Of a DNA stretch of 64,000 bases, positions 47,340 through 58,331 are shown piece by piece. Below the pieces are notes generated by a model that ran no database searches, had not been told where the DNA came from, and worked only from the letters and a program-made list of their open reading frames with translations. Origin of the DNA: Ariolimax columbianus (taxonomy: Eukaryota > Mollusca > Gastropoda > Stylommatophora > Arionidae); assembly GCA_036924085.1 (NCBI GenBank), contig JAVGWX010000011.1, forward strand, positions 26,963,976 to 27,027,975, written 5' to 3'. A program made the translations under genes and the position numbers. How positions within the stretch are numbered: the first letter of the stretch is position 1; each line of letters begins with the position of its first letter.

Positions 47340-47660
47340 ACCGTGACATCTGAGGCGGACACCTTATCTTGAGACCACTGAGTCCCATCCTCTGCAGCTT
47401 TCTTCATTTCCTCTTCCTCTTTTTCCTTGGATCTTGCCCTTTAGTATCTTCCGTAGAAGACGTTTATGTTGCATATTGTGTCCCAGCCAACTCAATCTTC
47501 ATTTCTGTATCCTTTTCAATATTTGTCTTTGTGTGTCTACCTAAGTGAGGACATTGTCACTGGATCTTTTTTCTGTCCAACTAACTCTTTCCATTCTACG
47601 TTAGCACCACAAACGCTTCCAAGGTTTTTTCATCCTTCTTTGTCAGACAGAGTCCACGTT
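47340..47660 (-). mobile_element. LINE ORF2 end fragment
   Basis: Minus-strand frames read RQILKRIQK-RLSWLGHNMQ and LKGKIQGKRGRG, the typical RTE-like ORF2 C-terminus. Confidence 0.7.
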
Positions 47661-47949
47661 TAAGCCCTCAATACAGTGTAATTGGCCATACAAGATTAGT
47701 GTAGAAACTATAAGCCACAATAAAAATACATTGTAGAAGAGCAGCTACTAATTCAAGTCATGTGTTGCATATGACACGAGAGAATCTAAGAATTAAGATC
47801 TTATACTTAATTCAACACCCAGCTATGACAGTAACTGATTTTGTATGCGTGATTATATGTTAGATTACTGTTTACATAGATGGAAAATAACACATATGGC
47901 TTTCCCTACTGGGAATATCTTTTCCAGTTTTAGGGCATAGTCTATGGTG

Positions 47950-49070
47950 GCCCAATAGGCAATAAGAATGTTCACCACATCAGATAATACCCACAACCCA
48001 GATTTGTTAGAAGGGATTGGAGATTGCTACTAGAAGCAATACATAACACAAGAGGTGGACAAATGTTGTGGGAAATCAGATCAGATCTCAACAAAATTGA
48101 AAAAAAACCTCAATAGTTGCTCTTCGGTGGCTACTCTCTCATTGTGGATTCACAGGGAATAAGAAAGCTGATGCCCTGCCCTGTCCAAAGCAGGTGGCAA
48201 GATGGAGCAACTTAATCTATAAGTGTCTTACCGAAAGGCAAAAACTATCATCCACAATCAGTACAGCTCAAAATTAAATGGACATGTGCGATAGATCTGA
48301 CCCAATCTGGCTCCACAGAAACACCAACAAACCATCATCTTTTGCCAGAGAACTGGCCACTGCAAACTACTAGCCCACCTACATTGGCTAAAGATATCAC
48401 ATACAAGTGAGTGTCTATAACTTAAACTTAACGTCTTTATACTGGTTTAGAAGACTGCAGTCTGTATACAACCAGTTTCATTTACATTACCTTGCTCTAA
48501 AAGCTATGTGCATCCAATTTATTCTTAAATGCATTAACTGTGCCTGCCTCCACTACCTCCTGTGGGAATGCTTGTCAAGCATTCACCACTCTCTGTCTAA
48601 AAAAATATTTTCTAATATCTAATCTGGACCTCGTCTCTTGTTCTTGTGGGTAGATGTATTTTAAAAAACTTGTTATAGTCTAATTTATCCATTCCTCTGA
48701 TCATCTTATAAAACTGTATTAAGTCTCCACGAATTCTTCTCTCTTCTAGACACTGTAGGCCGGTTTTTCTGAATCTTTCCTCATAACTGTAATTCTGGAA
48801 TCCCACTATCAGCTTTGTCGCTCTTTTTTGTATTCTTTCATCACCATTAAACCTCTATGTGGAACAGGAGTCCAGACCCCTAAACACATCCTACAGGACT
48901 GCCCACCATAATGAGACCTACAATGTCAAACCTGGCCGGAGGGAGCTGATCTGACACAAAAGCTGTGAGGCTGTCACCTGGACTAGGAGAGGACCATAAG
49001 TCTCCGTCCTATCAATGGGACTATAGATCTAATATGACCAAAAAAACTTGAACGCTGAAGAAAAAGAAGT
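47950..49070 (+). mobile_element. I-like LINE, degraded, split by a CR1 insertion
   Basis: 47950-48414 reads QRTGHCKLLAHLHWLKISHT and 48845-49070 resumes with PLCGTGVQTPKHILQDCPP. These halves are contiguous in the related copy at 9110-9975. CR1 (48415-48843) lies between. Confidence 0.75.
48415..48843 (-). mobile_element. CR1-like LINE 3' end, nested
   Basis: Minus-strand frame reads NYSYEERFRKTGLQCLEERR and IRGDLIQFYKMIRGMDKLDY, the cleanest CR1 piece in the window. It sits inside the I-like LINE. Confidence 0.85.
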
Positions 49071-49089
49071 CATGTTACATTTCACTTAC

Positions 49090-49234
49090 TGCCTTCTCTA
49101 GCCAGGTATAGATTTCTTGTATCCTTCTGCTCCTTCTTTTGGTCCTTCTTGTGAGAGAACTCCCCTGCCTGCTGCTTGTTTACAGCTAAACCCACCAACA
49201 GGTTTCTGCCTCCGAGGGATAGACTTGATTCTTC
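49090..49234 (-). CDS. RBM28: RBM28-like, end of RRM3 and NLYLAREG linker
   Basis: A 145-bp exon, acceptor GGACTAG, donor GTAAGT. It reads EESSLSLGGRNLLVGLAV (last strand of RRM3) through KEQKDTRNLYLAREG. The TRNLYLAREG motif is a hallmark of RBM28. It leaves one base (A) that forms Met with the next exon. Confidence 0.95.
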
Positions 49235-49449
49235 CTAGTCCAGAAACAAACAACATCAGACATAAACAGGCTCAACAGTTACACAGCAAAAGCAAAGATA
49301 AAAACCAGCTTCAAACTTGTGGAAGTTACACCTAACGATAGCACAAATCTCCCACTTGTCAATAACAAGAAATCTACGCATCTCATCTCTCTGTGACACC
49401 ATATGGCAAGGGCACTGGAAAAGAATCGCCACCAATTGCACAGACTGAC

Positions 49450-49745
49450 GCAGCACTATTGCTAAGGGTGTTCAGAGAATAAGGCATGAAGAATAGATGA
49501 GGCCATCCAGAGACGTTCGGTCCGCAAGTTAACTAACATCAACCCTTCTTCAACCCCTGTGGAAGGAGGTGTCTTATTTCCCTGTATAAAGTGCAACAGA
49601 CAATTCAAGGCTCAGATTGGCTTATTTAGCCATCTTCAAACTCATGAGAACAGTTTACAGTGAATGCTGACAAAGTGGTTCTCATCGATTACGATGGACG
49701 AACAACACAACATGGCAGTAGGACAAAAGAAGAAGTAAGAAGATC
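49450..49745 (+). mobile_element. LINE ORF2 terminal fragment
   Basis: Reads SLFPCIKCNRQFKAQIGLFS HLQTH and stop, the same terminal zinc-finger as at 27400-27565. Confidence 0.62.
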
Positions 49746-49962
49746 CAATTCAGACTGACTTGTACACAGATGACAGGGAATGGTAAAGGATACAGAGGGA
49801 TTTAAAGAAGAAATACTTATGACATCATGACCATTATTTTGTTTAGTGTGGTCCTATTTTCCTTTTCATTAATGACATTTAAAGATTCATACTAACATTT
49901 ATTTTACAAATAAATACTTCACCTCAAAGATATTTTAATTATGTCTTAAAATTCTTAGATAC

Positions 49963-50728
49963 TTCTTCTTCTTCTTCTGCGTACGCAGTCAGACAGTAAC
50001 GATTATTTTTTCAAAAAAAGCGGCGGTCATCCTGAGGCTCTCGCCACTGCCATAGAGCTTGTCTTGCAGTTCCACTGGTAATGGCCACATCTGCTCTCTC
50101 TGATCCTCGTATGTCGGGCAGTTCTGCAGCAGATGTTCAGTGGTCATTTTACCAGTACCGCACGGGCATTCGTCGGTACACCCTATCTTCAATTTATTGA
50201 ATAGGTGGTACCTCAGTCTGTTGTGGCCAGTGCGAAGTCTGAAGACAACGACCTGCTCTCTTCGGTTCAACTGGTAATAGGCATCGTTTTTGGTGTAACC
50301 AGTATGTTCGGTTTCCCATTTGGTCATGTATCTGGCTTTGATAAGCCGTTTTGACTCTTCGTACGTCATACTAGTATCTGTTTGTGGTAGTCTTGCACCT
50401 TCTTTTGCCAGTCTGTCTGCCTCCTCGTTGCCTTGGATGTTGCAGTGTGACGGAACCCACTGTACCACTACCCTTTTTGGTGCGGACTGCTGGCACAGTT
50501 TGCAGAGTGCTGTTCTTAAGTCATTAAGCTCAGTGTTTTTCTGGCTTTTTAGCGCTGTGACTACGGCGAGAGCATCTGTCAGCAGGACTATATGGCTCTC
50601 ATTTTCACTGTGTGTCACCATTTCTTCCACTGCCGCCCTCAGTGCCTCTGCCTCCGCTCTGAAATTGCTTGTGTACTTACCAGTAGCGAATGACAGTGTT
50701 ATTTGTCTGCCATTTGGTAGGTTCAGGA
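49963..50728 (-). mobile_element. I-like RNase H LINE, young 5'-truncated copy 2
   Basis: 766 bp bounded by a perfect 15-bp duplication, AAAATTCTTAGATAC, at 49948-49962 and 50729-50743, with a GAAGAAGAAG tail at its left end. The 5' truncation falls in the RNase H region (NLPNGRQITL). The open frame of over 213 codons runs through LLTDALAV, HCNIQGNEEADRLAKEG and the CPCGTGKMTTEHLLQNC knuckle. It differs from copy 1 at seven residues in 213. Orientation is the same as RBM28. Confidence 0.95.
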
Positions 50729-50838
50729 AAAATTCTTAGATACAAATTTTAGCTCAATGTATTTAATACTAATGAATGTTATTGTGAAAATGGCACTTGC
50801 CCCAAATAAAAGATACAAATTGACTAATTTGCCGAGGA

Positions 50839-52422
50839 GAAAACCACGTGCACAATATTCTCGCTCTCATTAAAACCCCAAAGTACCAAATTAAGCCTAA
50901 ATGGCAAAATCCTGCAGCCAAACGACAACCCAACCTATCTGGGAGTCACATTTGATCGGCGCATGACATGGAAAAGTCAGATTGAGAGAAACCGAATGAA
51001 AGCCAGAGAAAGAATGGCGATCATGAGGAAACTTGCTGGCACAAGCTGGGGAGCAGACGAAGGCATACTAAAGAAACTGTACACTGGAAGAGTGAGACCA
51101 GTTCTCGAGTATGGCATCGCGGCATGGACAACAGCAGCGAAGGCGAACTTCGATAAAGTTAACAAACTTCAAAACCAAGCCATGAGAATCATAACAGGTG
51201 GCATGAAGTCAACGCCAATTGTAGAACTTGAAAAGATTACAAAACTGCAATCCATGACCGACAGAAGAGACTGCAGAGCCCAGCTGCAGTCAGAGAAACT
51301 CCGAAGACTGACGGACCATCCAATGTACCAGAGGCTAAACAATTTGGGAACTGGGAAACTAAAGCGGAGAAACTTTGCAGAAATAGCCAAAGCAAAGATG
51401 CACGAAGATCCCATAAACGCACTAACAACACCAAAACCCATCACTACTGTACGAAAACCTACTTGGAGGCAGGATATATTTCCAGAGGTGGTAGAAAATA
51501 TACCAGGTATTGCAAACAAAAACTGCCAGACCGAAAAAGAAAGGAGAGACACTATCCTAAGCTTCATAACGAAAAGCTACCCAAGCATGGACTGGACCCA
51601 TGCATACACCGACGGTTCTGTAACAGACACTACACAGAACGGAGGGGCAGGAGCATTCCTGAACCTACCAAATGGCAGACAAATAACACTGTCATTCGCT
51701 ACTGGTAAGTACACAAGCAATTTCAGAGCGGAGGCAGAGGCACTGAGGGCGGCAGTGGAAGAAATGGCAACACACAGTGAAAATGAGAGCCACATAGTCT
51801 TGCTGACAGATGCTCTCGCCGTAGTCACAGCGCTAAAAAGCCAGAAAAACACTGAGCTTAATGACTTAAGAGCAGCACTCTGCAAACTGTGCCAGCTGTC
51901 CGCACCAAAAAGGATAGTGGTACAGTGGGTCCCGTCACACTGCAACATCCAAGGCAACGAGGAGGCAGACAGACTGGCAAAAGAAGGTGCAAGACTACCA
52001 CAAACAGATACCAGTATGACGTACGAAGAGTCAAAACGGCTTATCAAAGCCAGGTACATTACCAAATGGGAAACCGAACATACTGGTTACACCAAAAACG
52101 ATGCCTATTACCAGTTGAACCGAAGAGAGCAGGTCGTTGTCTTCAGACTTCGCACTGGCCACAATAGACTGAGGTACCACCTATTCAACAAATTGAAGAT
52201 AGGGTGTACCGACGAATGCCCGTGCGGTACTGGTAAAATGACCACTGAACATCTGCTGCAGAACTGCCCGACATACGGGGATCAGAGAGAGCAGATGTGG
52301 CCATTGCCAGTGGAACTGCAAGACAAGCTCTATGGTAGTGGCGAGAGTCTCAGGATGACCGCCGCTTTTTTCGAAAAAATAATGGTTACTGTCTGACTGT
52401 GTACGCAGAAGAAGAAGAAGAA
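50839..52422 (+). mobile_element. I-like RNase H LINE, young 5'-truncated copy 1
   Basis: About 1.58 kb with GACTAATTTGCCRAGGA duplicated at 50822-50838 and 52423-52439 (one mismatch), and a GAAGAAGAAG tail. The frame is open from about 50840 to 52396: end of the reverse transcriptase (YLGVTFDRRMTWKSQIE, LYTGRVRPVLEYGIAAW), then RNase H with its acidic residues (YTDGSV, FRAEAEAL, LLTDALAV, GNEEADRLAKEG), then the CPCGTG..HLLQNC knuckle. The endonuclease and RT core are missing, so it cannot move by itself. Lack of stops shows it is recent. Confidence 0.95.
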
Positions 52423-52509
52423 GACTAATTTGCCAAGGACTGGAAAGGGTTGAGGTCTCTGGGAGCCCTCAGTATACACTGAGAATCACTGCACTACCTA
52501 TTATCTTAC

Positions 52510-52577
52510 CCCATTTGAGGAACCTTCTACACATGATTCTGCAGCCTCCTTTGACTGGAACTGTACAAAAGCTGAGC
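52510..52577 (-). CDS. RBM28: RBM28-like, RRM3 RNP1 exon
   Basis: A 68-bp exon too short to show up as a long reading frame. Acceptor TTTCCACAG, donor GTAAGA. It reads (G)SAFVQFQSKEAAESCV.. and supplies RNP1 (KGSAFVQF) and helix 2 of RRM3. Phase 1 in and phase 0 out agree with both neighbours. It is hemmed in: a young LINE ends about 71 bp past its donor, and a 29-31 bp minisatellite begins about 25 bp before its acceptor. Confidence 0.93.
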
Positions 52578-52600
52578 CTGTGGAAAATGACAGTAGTTTT

Positions 52601-52985
52601 AGTAGTTGCCCCCTCCTGTCATAACTGATTATAGTAGCCACTTTCAGCCATGACTGATTATAGTAGCCCCTTTCAGTCATGACTGATTATAAGTAGCCCC
52701 TTTTAGTCATGACTGATTATAGTAGCCCCTTTCAGTCATAACAGATTATAGTAGTCCCTTTCAGTCATGACTGATTATAAGTAGCCCCTTTCAGTCACGA
52801 CAGATTATAGTAGCCCCTTTCAGTCATGACTGATTATAAGTAGCCCCTTTCAGTCATGACTGATTATAGTAGCCCCTTTCAGTCATGACTGATTATAGTA
52901 GCCCATTTCAGTCATAACTGATTATAGTAGCCCCTTTCAGTCATGACTGATTATAGTAGCCCCTTTCAGTCATGACAGATTATTG
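52601..52985. repeat. 29-31 bp minisatellite with palindromic core, 13 units
   Basis: Unit AGTAGCCCCTTTCAGTCATG plus ACTGATTAT, with 29- and 31-bp variants. Each typical unit contains the perfect 14-bp palindrome TCAGTCATGACTGA. The array begins about 25 bp upstream (transcript sense) of the RRM3 RNP1 exon. Confidence 0.92.
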
Positions 52986-53094
52986 GATGACAAGACCTTG
53001 AATTATTATTATCTACCTGGTTGCTTTCTCCTTGTGACATTTCTAGATCACATTTCTGTGTTGCAAAAGCTTTTTTTCAGCAATTATGAGGTGG

Positions 53095-53640
53095 CTTTTC
53101 ATTCATGGTACATCTCCACTTGGATCGACCTGCAGCTTTGTCTACCAAGGATTTCAGACTCATGTCCTCCAGGATCTTCATATCCCCATAAGGCACATCT
53201 TTGAACTTCAACTGTGGCCGGTGACTGTTCTCTTGCCATCCGCCAACTGTCCATAGAGAATATCTTTTGGAATGTGACGACCATATTCAATGCGATGAAT
53301 ATGACCAAGCCTTCGCTGCCTGTGGAGAGTGTACATGCTTGGGGGACAGGTGCAAGATTGTACCTCTGTATGTGTCACTCTGACCTTCCATGTAATTCCA
53401 AGAATGGATCGCAGATGCCGTAGTTGGAAGTTGTCACCTTGTGTTCTTGTCTGGCATATGTTGTCCAAGTTTCGATACCATACATAAGCATGCAGACAAC
53501 ACATGCATATTGTAAACCATAGCTTTGCTTTTAATTGTGAGTTTCTGGTTTCCCCAAACACCCGTTGTGAGGCCAGCATATGTAGCAGTACCTTTGACAA
53601 TGTAACTATCTATTTCTGGATCTAGAGAGAAATGGCAAAA
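53095..53640 (-). mobile_element. LINE ORF2 C-terminal fragment
   Basis: A 130-codon minus frame reads FQLRHLRSILGITWKVRVTH TEV, then LHRQRRLGHIHRIEYGRHIP KDILYGQLADGKR. Same group as 29985-30500. Confidence 0.8.
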
Positions 53641-53806
53641 CTACATACCACTCATCAATACTGCTCACAAAGACAGTAATGTAATAATAACAAAACAATT
53701 GTCCAGCCTGGCTTTATCACATGCCACTTTATCATTCGCCTCTTAATGTACACTTGTATTACTGGCATTGCTTCAAATATGTTCATTAGATCTTTACTTG
53801 TCATAC

Positions 53807-54571
53807 AGGGACGTTCAATTCAAACAAAGGACTTTTTTTGTAAGGAAAATGCCATTTATTTTTTGACATTATCTCCTGGAATGTTTATGCACTTATCCCA
53901 GCGTTTAAGAAATGCTTGAAAAGTCTAGGCTATAAGGTGGATGTGGCAATACCTCCCAGCTGAGTTGCTGTAGGTGGCACATAGTGTAGTGAGCCGTATG
54001 AGGTCAAACATCAACCTGCAGGAGGACGCCTTTGTGATCAAACCCAATGTGTACTAACGTTCAGAAGCAAATGTTCATGAATAATAGTGTTCACCATACC
54101 CAGAGAAAGACATGCCTCTAGTGCAATTTCGTGACAAGTTATGCGCCAATTTTCAAGGATAAGCCATTCTCCAATTTGGATATTCACAGGAATGACTGTG
54201 GTGGGTTGAGAGCCACCACGGCAGGGATCATCACTCACGGATGTACGACCTTCTCTAAAACGTTTACACATTTCAAATATCTTACTGAGTGTCTTATCAC
54301 TGCGTTGTAATCACAGTCTTCTGTAAATTTCAGCAGGTTTCATGACTTCTTTCACAAGAAACTTCCCATCACGCTGTTCCATGCAAGCGTTAACAGTTTT
54401 GTCCGCCATTTTTATTTATCTGTCACGTGACTGTCAAATAACTAGTGGGCCACCTAGCAGTAATAGAACACAAGTGCCCCTAACTAATGATAGTAGTTCC
54501 AGCACACTATTGCCCATTCAGGTAAAACTAGAACAAAAAGTCCTGGTTTGACTTGAACACCCCTCGCATAT
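53807..54571 (-). mobile_element. Mariner-like element, internally deleted
   Basis: Ends form imperfect inverted repeats of about 35 bp (left GGGACGTTCAATTCAAACAA, right strand-reversed GGGGTGTTCAAGTCAAACCA) next to TA. The minus strand holds an N-terminal transposase piece, CKRFREGRTSVSDDP, and CHEIALEACLSLGMVNTIIH. Catalytic region absent. Confidence 0.82.
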
Positions 54572-54574
54572 CTT

Positions 54575-54790
54575 AAAGTGGGATTAAATATTAACAAGAA
54601 GAAAGCCAAGCTGTTTAAAATCAACACCTTCAGCACAGAGTGGGTCATGCTTAGAGGTGAGGAGCTGGCGGATGTCCACATCTTCACATATTTGGGCAGC
54701 ACCATTGATACTTTAGGGAACACAGAGGCAGATGTAAAGGCAAAGGCAGGATTCCTATTGACAAATAATATATGAAATTCCAGGGAAATA
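54575..54790 (+). mobile_element. RTE-like LINE fragment
   Basis: Reads GLNINKKKAKLFKINTF then VHIFTYLGSTIDTLGNTEAD, the region after the RT catalytic site. Confidence 0.75.
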
Positions 54791-54815
54791 AACATCACTT
54801 CAAGGCGGAATTAGA

Positions 54816-55079
54816 GAGCCGTGTAGCGCAGTGGTTAGCCTGCTGGCGTCGCATCTGAGTGTTCCTGGGTTCATTCCCCAGTTGAGGCGGAAATGTTTTT
54901 TCAGAACGCAACGGCTCCCTGGTCTACCCAGCCTTAAATGGGTACCGGGTCAGTCCAGGAAGTAAAAGCGGCGAGGGAGAGGAGATGGCTACCGCCCCCA
55001 TATAGCCGAACCTTTGAAATGTGAGGTCGCTAACACCTCAAACCCCTACGGCAGTAATGCTATGGGTACTTTACTTTTA
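54816..55079 (+). repeat. SINE-E copy with TSD
   Basis: Flanked by CAAGGCGGAATTRGA (54801-54815 and 55080-55094, one mismatch). Same tRNA-like head and ACTTTACTTTTAC end as 30675-30949. Confidence 0.9.
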
Positions 55080-55204
55080 CAAGGCGGAATTGGATCTTGG
55101 GTCAGCTATGAGTTGCTGATCTTAAGGCAAGCATCCAACTATGAGTCGCTGCATCTTTCAGCCCCAAAAATTAATGAAAGTACACGATGTGAAAGTCACA
55201 AACA

Positions 55205-55680
55205 CAAATATTGTTTCTGTTTCTAAGAATCGACATCACTGCACTCCAGGCATACCCATAGACACCTAGTCTCTCTCAGTAAATGACGCAGGGTCTGGAT
55301 GCTGATGGTCCCTGTAGCTCGCTGGTTGTTCACTCTCTTGCTCCATCCCATCACGTACCTACTCCGCTCAAACCTCTTTTAACATCAAAAATGTGCAGTC
55401 CATGGATTACTGCTTCATCTATTGTGGTGTCCTCATCTAACAGGCAGTCATTGATTGATTTCAAAATGTCATTCCTATCCATCACTAATGTGCCCATGAT
55501 GGGAGCCTGTGAAGCCAAGATGTCAGCTCTTTCATTGCCCTGAACCCCAGCATGACCAGGACAGAAGATCAATGTCAACCCCTGAAGGTTTGAGGCCTCA
55601 ACAGCTGCTATCCACTTGTACCTAAGCCATCCCTTTTGTACTTTCTGAAGTACTGCTTCCGCATCTGTCACGATGACTGC
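55205..55680 (-). mobile_element. RNase H LINE fragment
   Basis: A 106-codon minus frame holds CPGHAGVQGNERADILASQA, the C-terminal RNase H motif. It is a different subfamily from the 50-52 kb copies and related to 1-300 and 31535-31850. Confidence 0.78.
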
Positions 55681-55885
55681 CCTCTAATAGAAGTCTCAGA
55701 TATCCATCTCAGTACTGAGGTCACTGCTTCCATCTCCATTCTCAAACTGGAGGTTGTTGACATGTATGCCCTACTGCGCTCAGCAACAGCATGTCCTCTC
55801 ACTCTAGCCGAGAAGCATCAGCGTGATGTCGCACTGCGCACCACTGAACACAACTATAAAATACTACATTAAGATAAATGACTAC

Positions 55886-55995
55886 CTTTTGACATCCCAC
55901 TGATCTTGTCTACGACAACTCTAGCATATTTGACGGCTCCAAACTGAGAGAAGAATTCCTCCAGCTCTTCGTTCCCAATTGTATATGGCAGGTTC
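55886..55995 (-). CDS. RBM28: RBM28-like, RRM3 middle exon
   Basis: A 110-bp exon after a GTGACAG acceptor, ending at GTAGTC. It encodes NLPYTIGNEELEEFF..GAVKYARVVV..GMSK, that is RNP2 through helix 1 and strands 2 of an RRM. It ends with the first base of the Gly codon of RNP1. The exon lies between an I-like LINE fragment (55205-55680) and the foldback mariner (56272-56996), and neither intrudes on it. Confidence 0.93.
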
Positions 55996-56271
55996 CTGTC
56001 ACAAAAGTCAATTAAATAATGAATACAAATTCCAGCAAAAGGAGGGTGGAGTAAGATCCATTCACCTACCTGTCTTTTCTGTTTGTCGTGTTAGCTATTT
56101 GTTTTATCTTCTCAATTTAATCCCTGCAACTGCTCACAAACACTTGCAGATACCCCTATATGGCATTGGGCCGAAGAGCAGGAACCCAATGGCCACTGGA
56201 TCAACCAATCATGGTAACACTAATGTAGGGTCATAGAAAGTATTGGACATATGAGATCAATCAACGTCATA

Positions 56272-56996
56272 CGAGGAGTGTTCAAATGAAACTAGGCCAA
56301 ACTGCAACAAGTGAACATACGTACAATGTGCATGATGACGTTACTTCTGGTGTAAACTGCACATACCAACCATCAAGTTTGTAAAATGTCATTATTCTCT
56401 GACTCATAGTTTCTTCAACAGACTGTTGAAAAAATGTTGTGTGTGATACAGAATCGATCAGCAAGGGGTGATTCGATTTCTAACAGCTGAAGGATGTCGA
56501 CCAGTTGATATTCATCGCAGAATACAGGCAGTGTATAGTGACAAAAGTGTGTCGAAGACAACAGTGAAAACTGGACAACGATGTTTAAAGAAGGACGTGA
56601 GTGAATTAACGAAACAATATGCGCATGACTTGGTCTTAGAACATCTTTCGCTAACTCACGTCCTTCTTTGAAAATCGTTGTCCAGTTCTTCACTGTTGTC
56701 TTCGATACACTTTTGCCACCATACACTGTCTGCATTCTGCAATGAATGTCAACTGGTTGACATCCTTCAGCTGTTAGAAACTGAATCACCAATCGCTGAT
56801 CAACTCTGGACAGATTCCATATCACACCTGCCATTTTTTCAACGGTCTGCTGAGGAAACTATGAGTCGGAGGATAATGAAATTTTACAGACTTGACAGTT
56901 GGTATGTGCTGTTTACACCAGAAATGACATCATCATGAGCATCGTATGTATGTTCACTTGTTGCAGTTTGGTCTGGTTTGATTTGAACACGCCTCG
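56272..56996. mobile_element. Foldback element made of two inverted mariner 5' ends
   Basis: The left arm (56272-56620) and right arm (about 56650-56996) are inverted copies of each other. Both start with CGAGGMGTGTTCAAAT next to TA. Each arm carries the same transposase N-terminus: plus strand FLTAEGCRPVDIHRRIQAVY, minus strand FLTAEGCQPVDIHCRMQTVY. No catalytic domain is present. Confidence 0.88.
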
Positions 56997-57239
56997 TATT
57001 ATGAAATGTAGCCAACGTGAACACATATCAAGCCATGAACTATTTTTCTATAATAATAGTTGCCCATCGCAAGCGAAGATGGCGACATCATCAGACTGGT
57101 GCTGCGAGATGTGTGCTCATATGGCTATAGACATCAATCCTGGCATGGCAGACTTTTCAGCACTCAGGGCATTCATATGAGGAGTCAGATGTGGAGTAGT
57201 TGTGTCTTTTTATTTTTCTAATGCTAAATTAAATTGCAC

Positions 57240-57530
57240 CTTTTGAAGACTTTTTGGCAATGGTCAAAAGACGATATCTCACTTGGTATGGCTACATATC
57301 AAGATATACTAGCCTTGCAAATACGATCCTGCATGGAAAGGTGCAAGGCGGATGACGAAGAGGTCGTCCCAAAAAGGAGGTGGTGGGAAGACAACATAAA
57401 AGAATGTAGCAATCTCCGACCAGAGGAGGCACAGGCAGTGGCCGCTGACAGAGAAGGGTGGCATGGTGTCTTCATGGGTACCCCAGCGACCGATTTGGTT
57501 ACGGGATGGCCTGACATTAAATGAGTGTTT
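57240..57530 (+). mobile_element. LINE ORF2 end fragment
   Basis: A 96-codon frame reads PKRRWWEDNIKECSNLRPEE AQAVAADREGW, resembling the RWxDNIKEWTG..DRxxWR end of LINE proteins. Confidence 0.72.
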
Positions 57531-57576
57531 GCATCTATCTAGAGGAAAAGAGATGCTAGTCTGGTCAGGCACAACA

Positions 57577-57719
57577 TACTGTTTAGGATCACTATTTATC
57601 TTCCACACACACACACACATATATATATGTGTGTGTGTGGAAGATAAATAGTGATCCTAAACAGTATATATATATATATATATGTGTGTGTGTGGAAGAT
57701 AAATAGTGATCCTAAACAG

Positions 57720-57751
<32 letters not shown>

Positions 57752-57776
57752 GAAGATAAATAGTGATCCTAAACAG

Positions 57777-57808
<32 letters not shown>

Positions 57809-57833
57809 GAAGATAAATAGTGATCCTAAACAG

Positions 57834-57877
<44 letters not shown>

Positions 57878-57902
57878 GAAGATAAATAGTGATCCTAAAC
57901 AG

Positions 57903-57960
<58 letters not shown>

Positions 57961-58036
57961 GAAGATAAATAGTGATCCTAAACAGTATATATATATATGT
58001 GTGTGTGTGTGGAAGATAAATAGTGATCCTAAACAG

Positions 58037-58070
<34 letters not shown>

Positions 58071-58095
58071 GAAGATAAATAGTGATCCTAAACAG

Positions 58096-58127
<32 letters not shown>

Positions 58128-58203
58128 GAAGATAAATAGTGATCCTAAACAGTATATATATATATATGTGTGTGTGTGGAAGATAAATAGTGATCCTAAA
58201 CAG

Positions 58204-58234
<31 letters not shown>

Positions 58235-58258
58235 AAGATAAATAGTGATCCTAAACAG

Positions 58259-58292
<34 letters not shown>

Positions 58293-58331
58293 GAAGATAA
58301 ATAGTGATCCTAAACAGTATGTATATATATA
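57577..58331. repeat. Compound minisatellite, (TA)n(TG)n plus 26-bp core, 12 units
   Basis: Twelve direct units of GAAGATAAATAGTGATCCTA AACAGT separated by variable (TA)n(TG)n blocks. Units run about 50-85 bp. The first unit is preceded by its own reverse complement, forming a palindrome at about 57577-57668. All long frames here are low-complexity. Confidence 0.93.

Noticed and set aside
50839..52422. Intact host gene of 477 codons
   Set aside because: RNase H and reverse transcriptase motifs, GAA tail and target duplications identify a truncated LINE on the strand opposite to RBM28.
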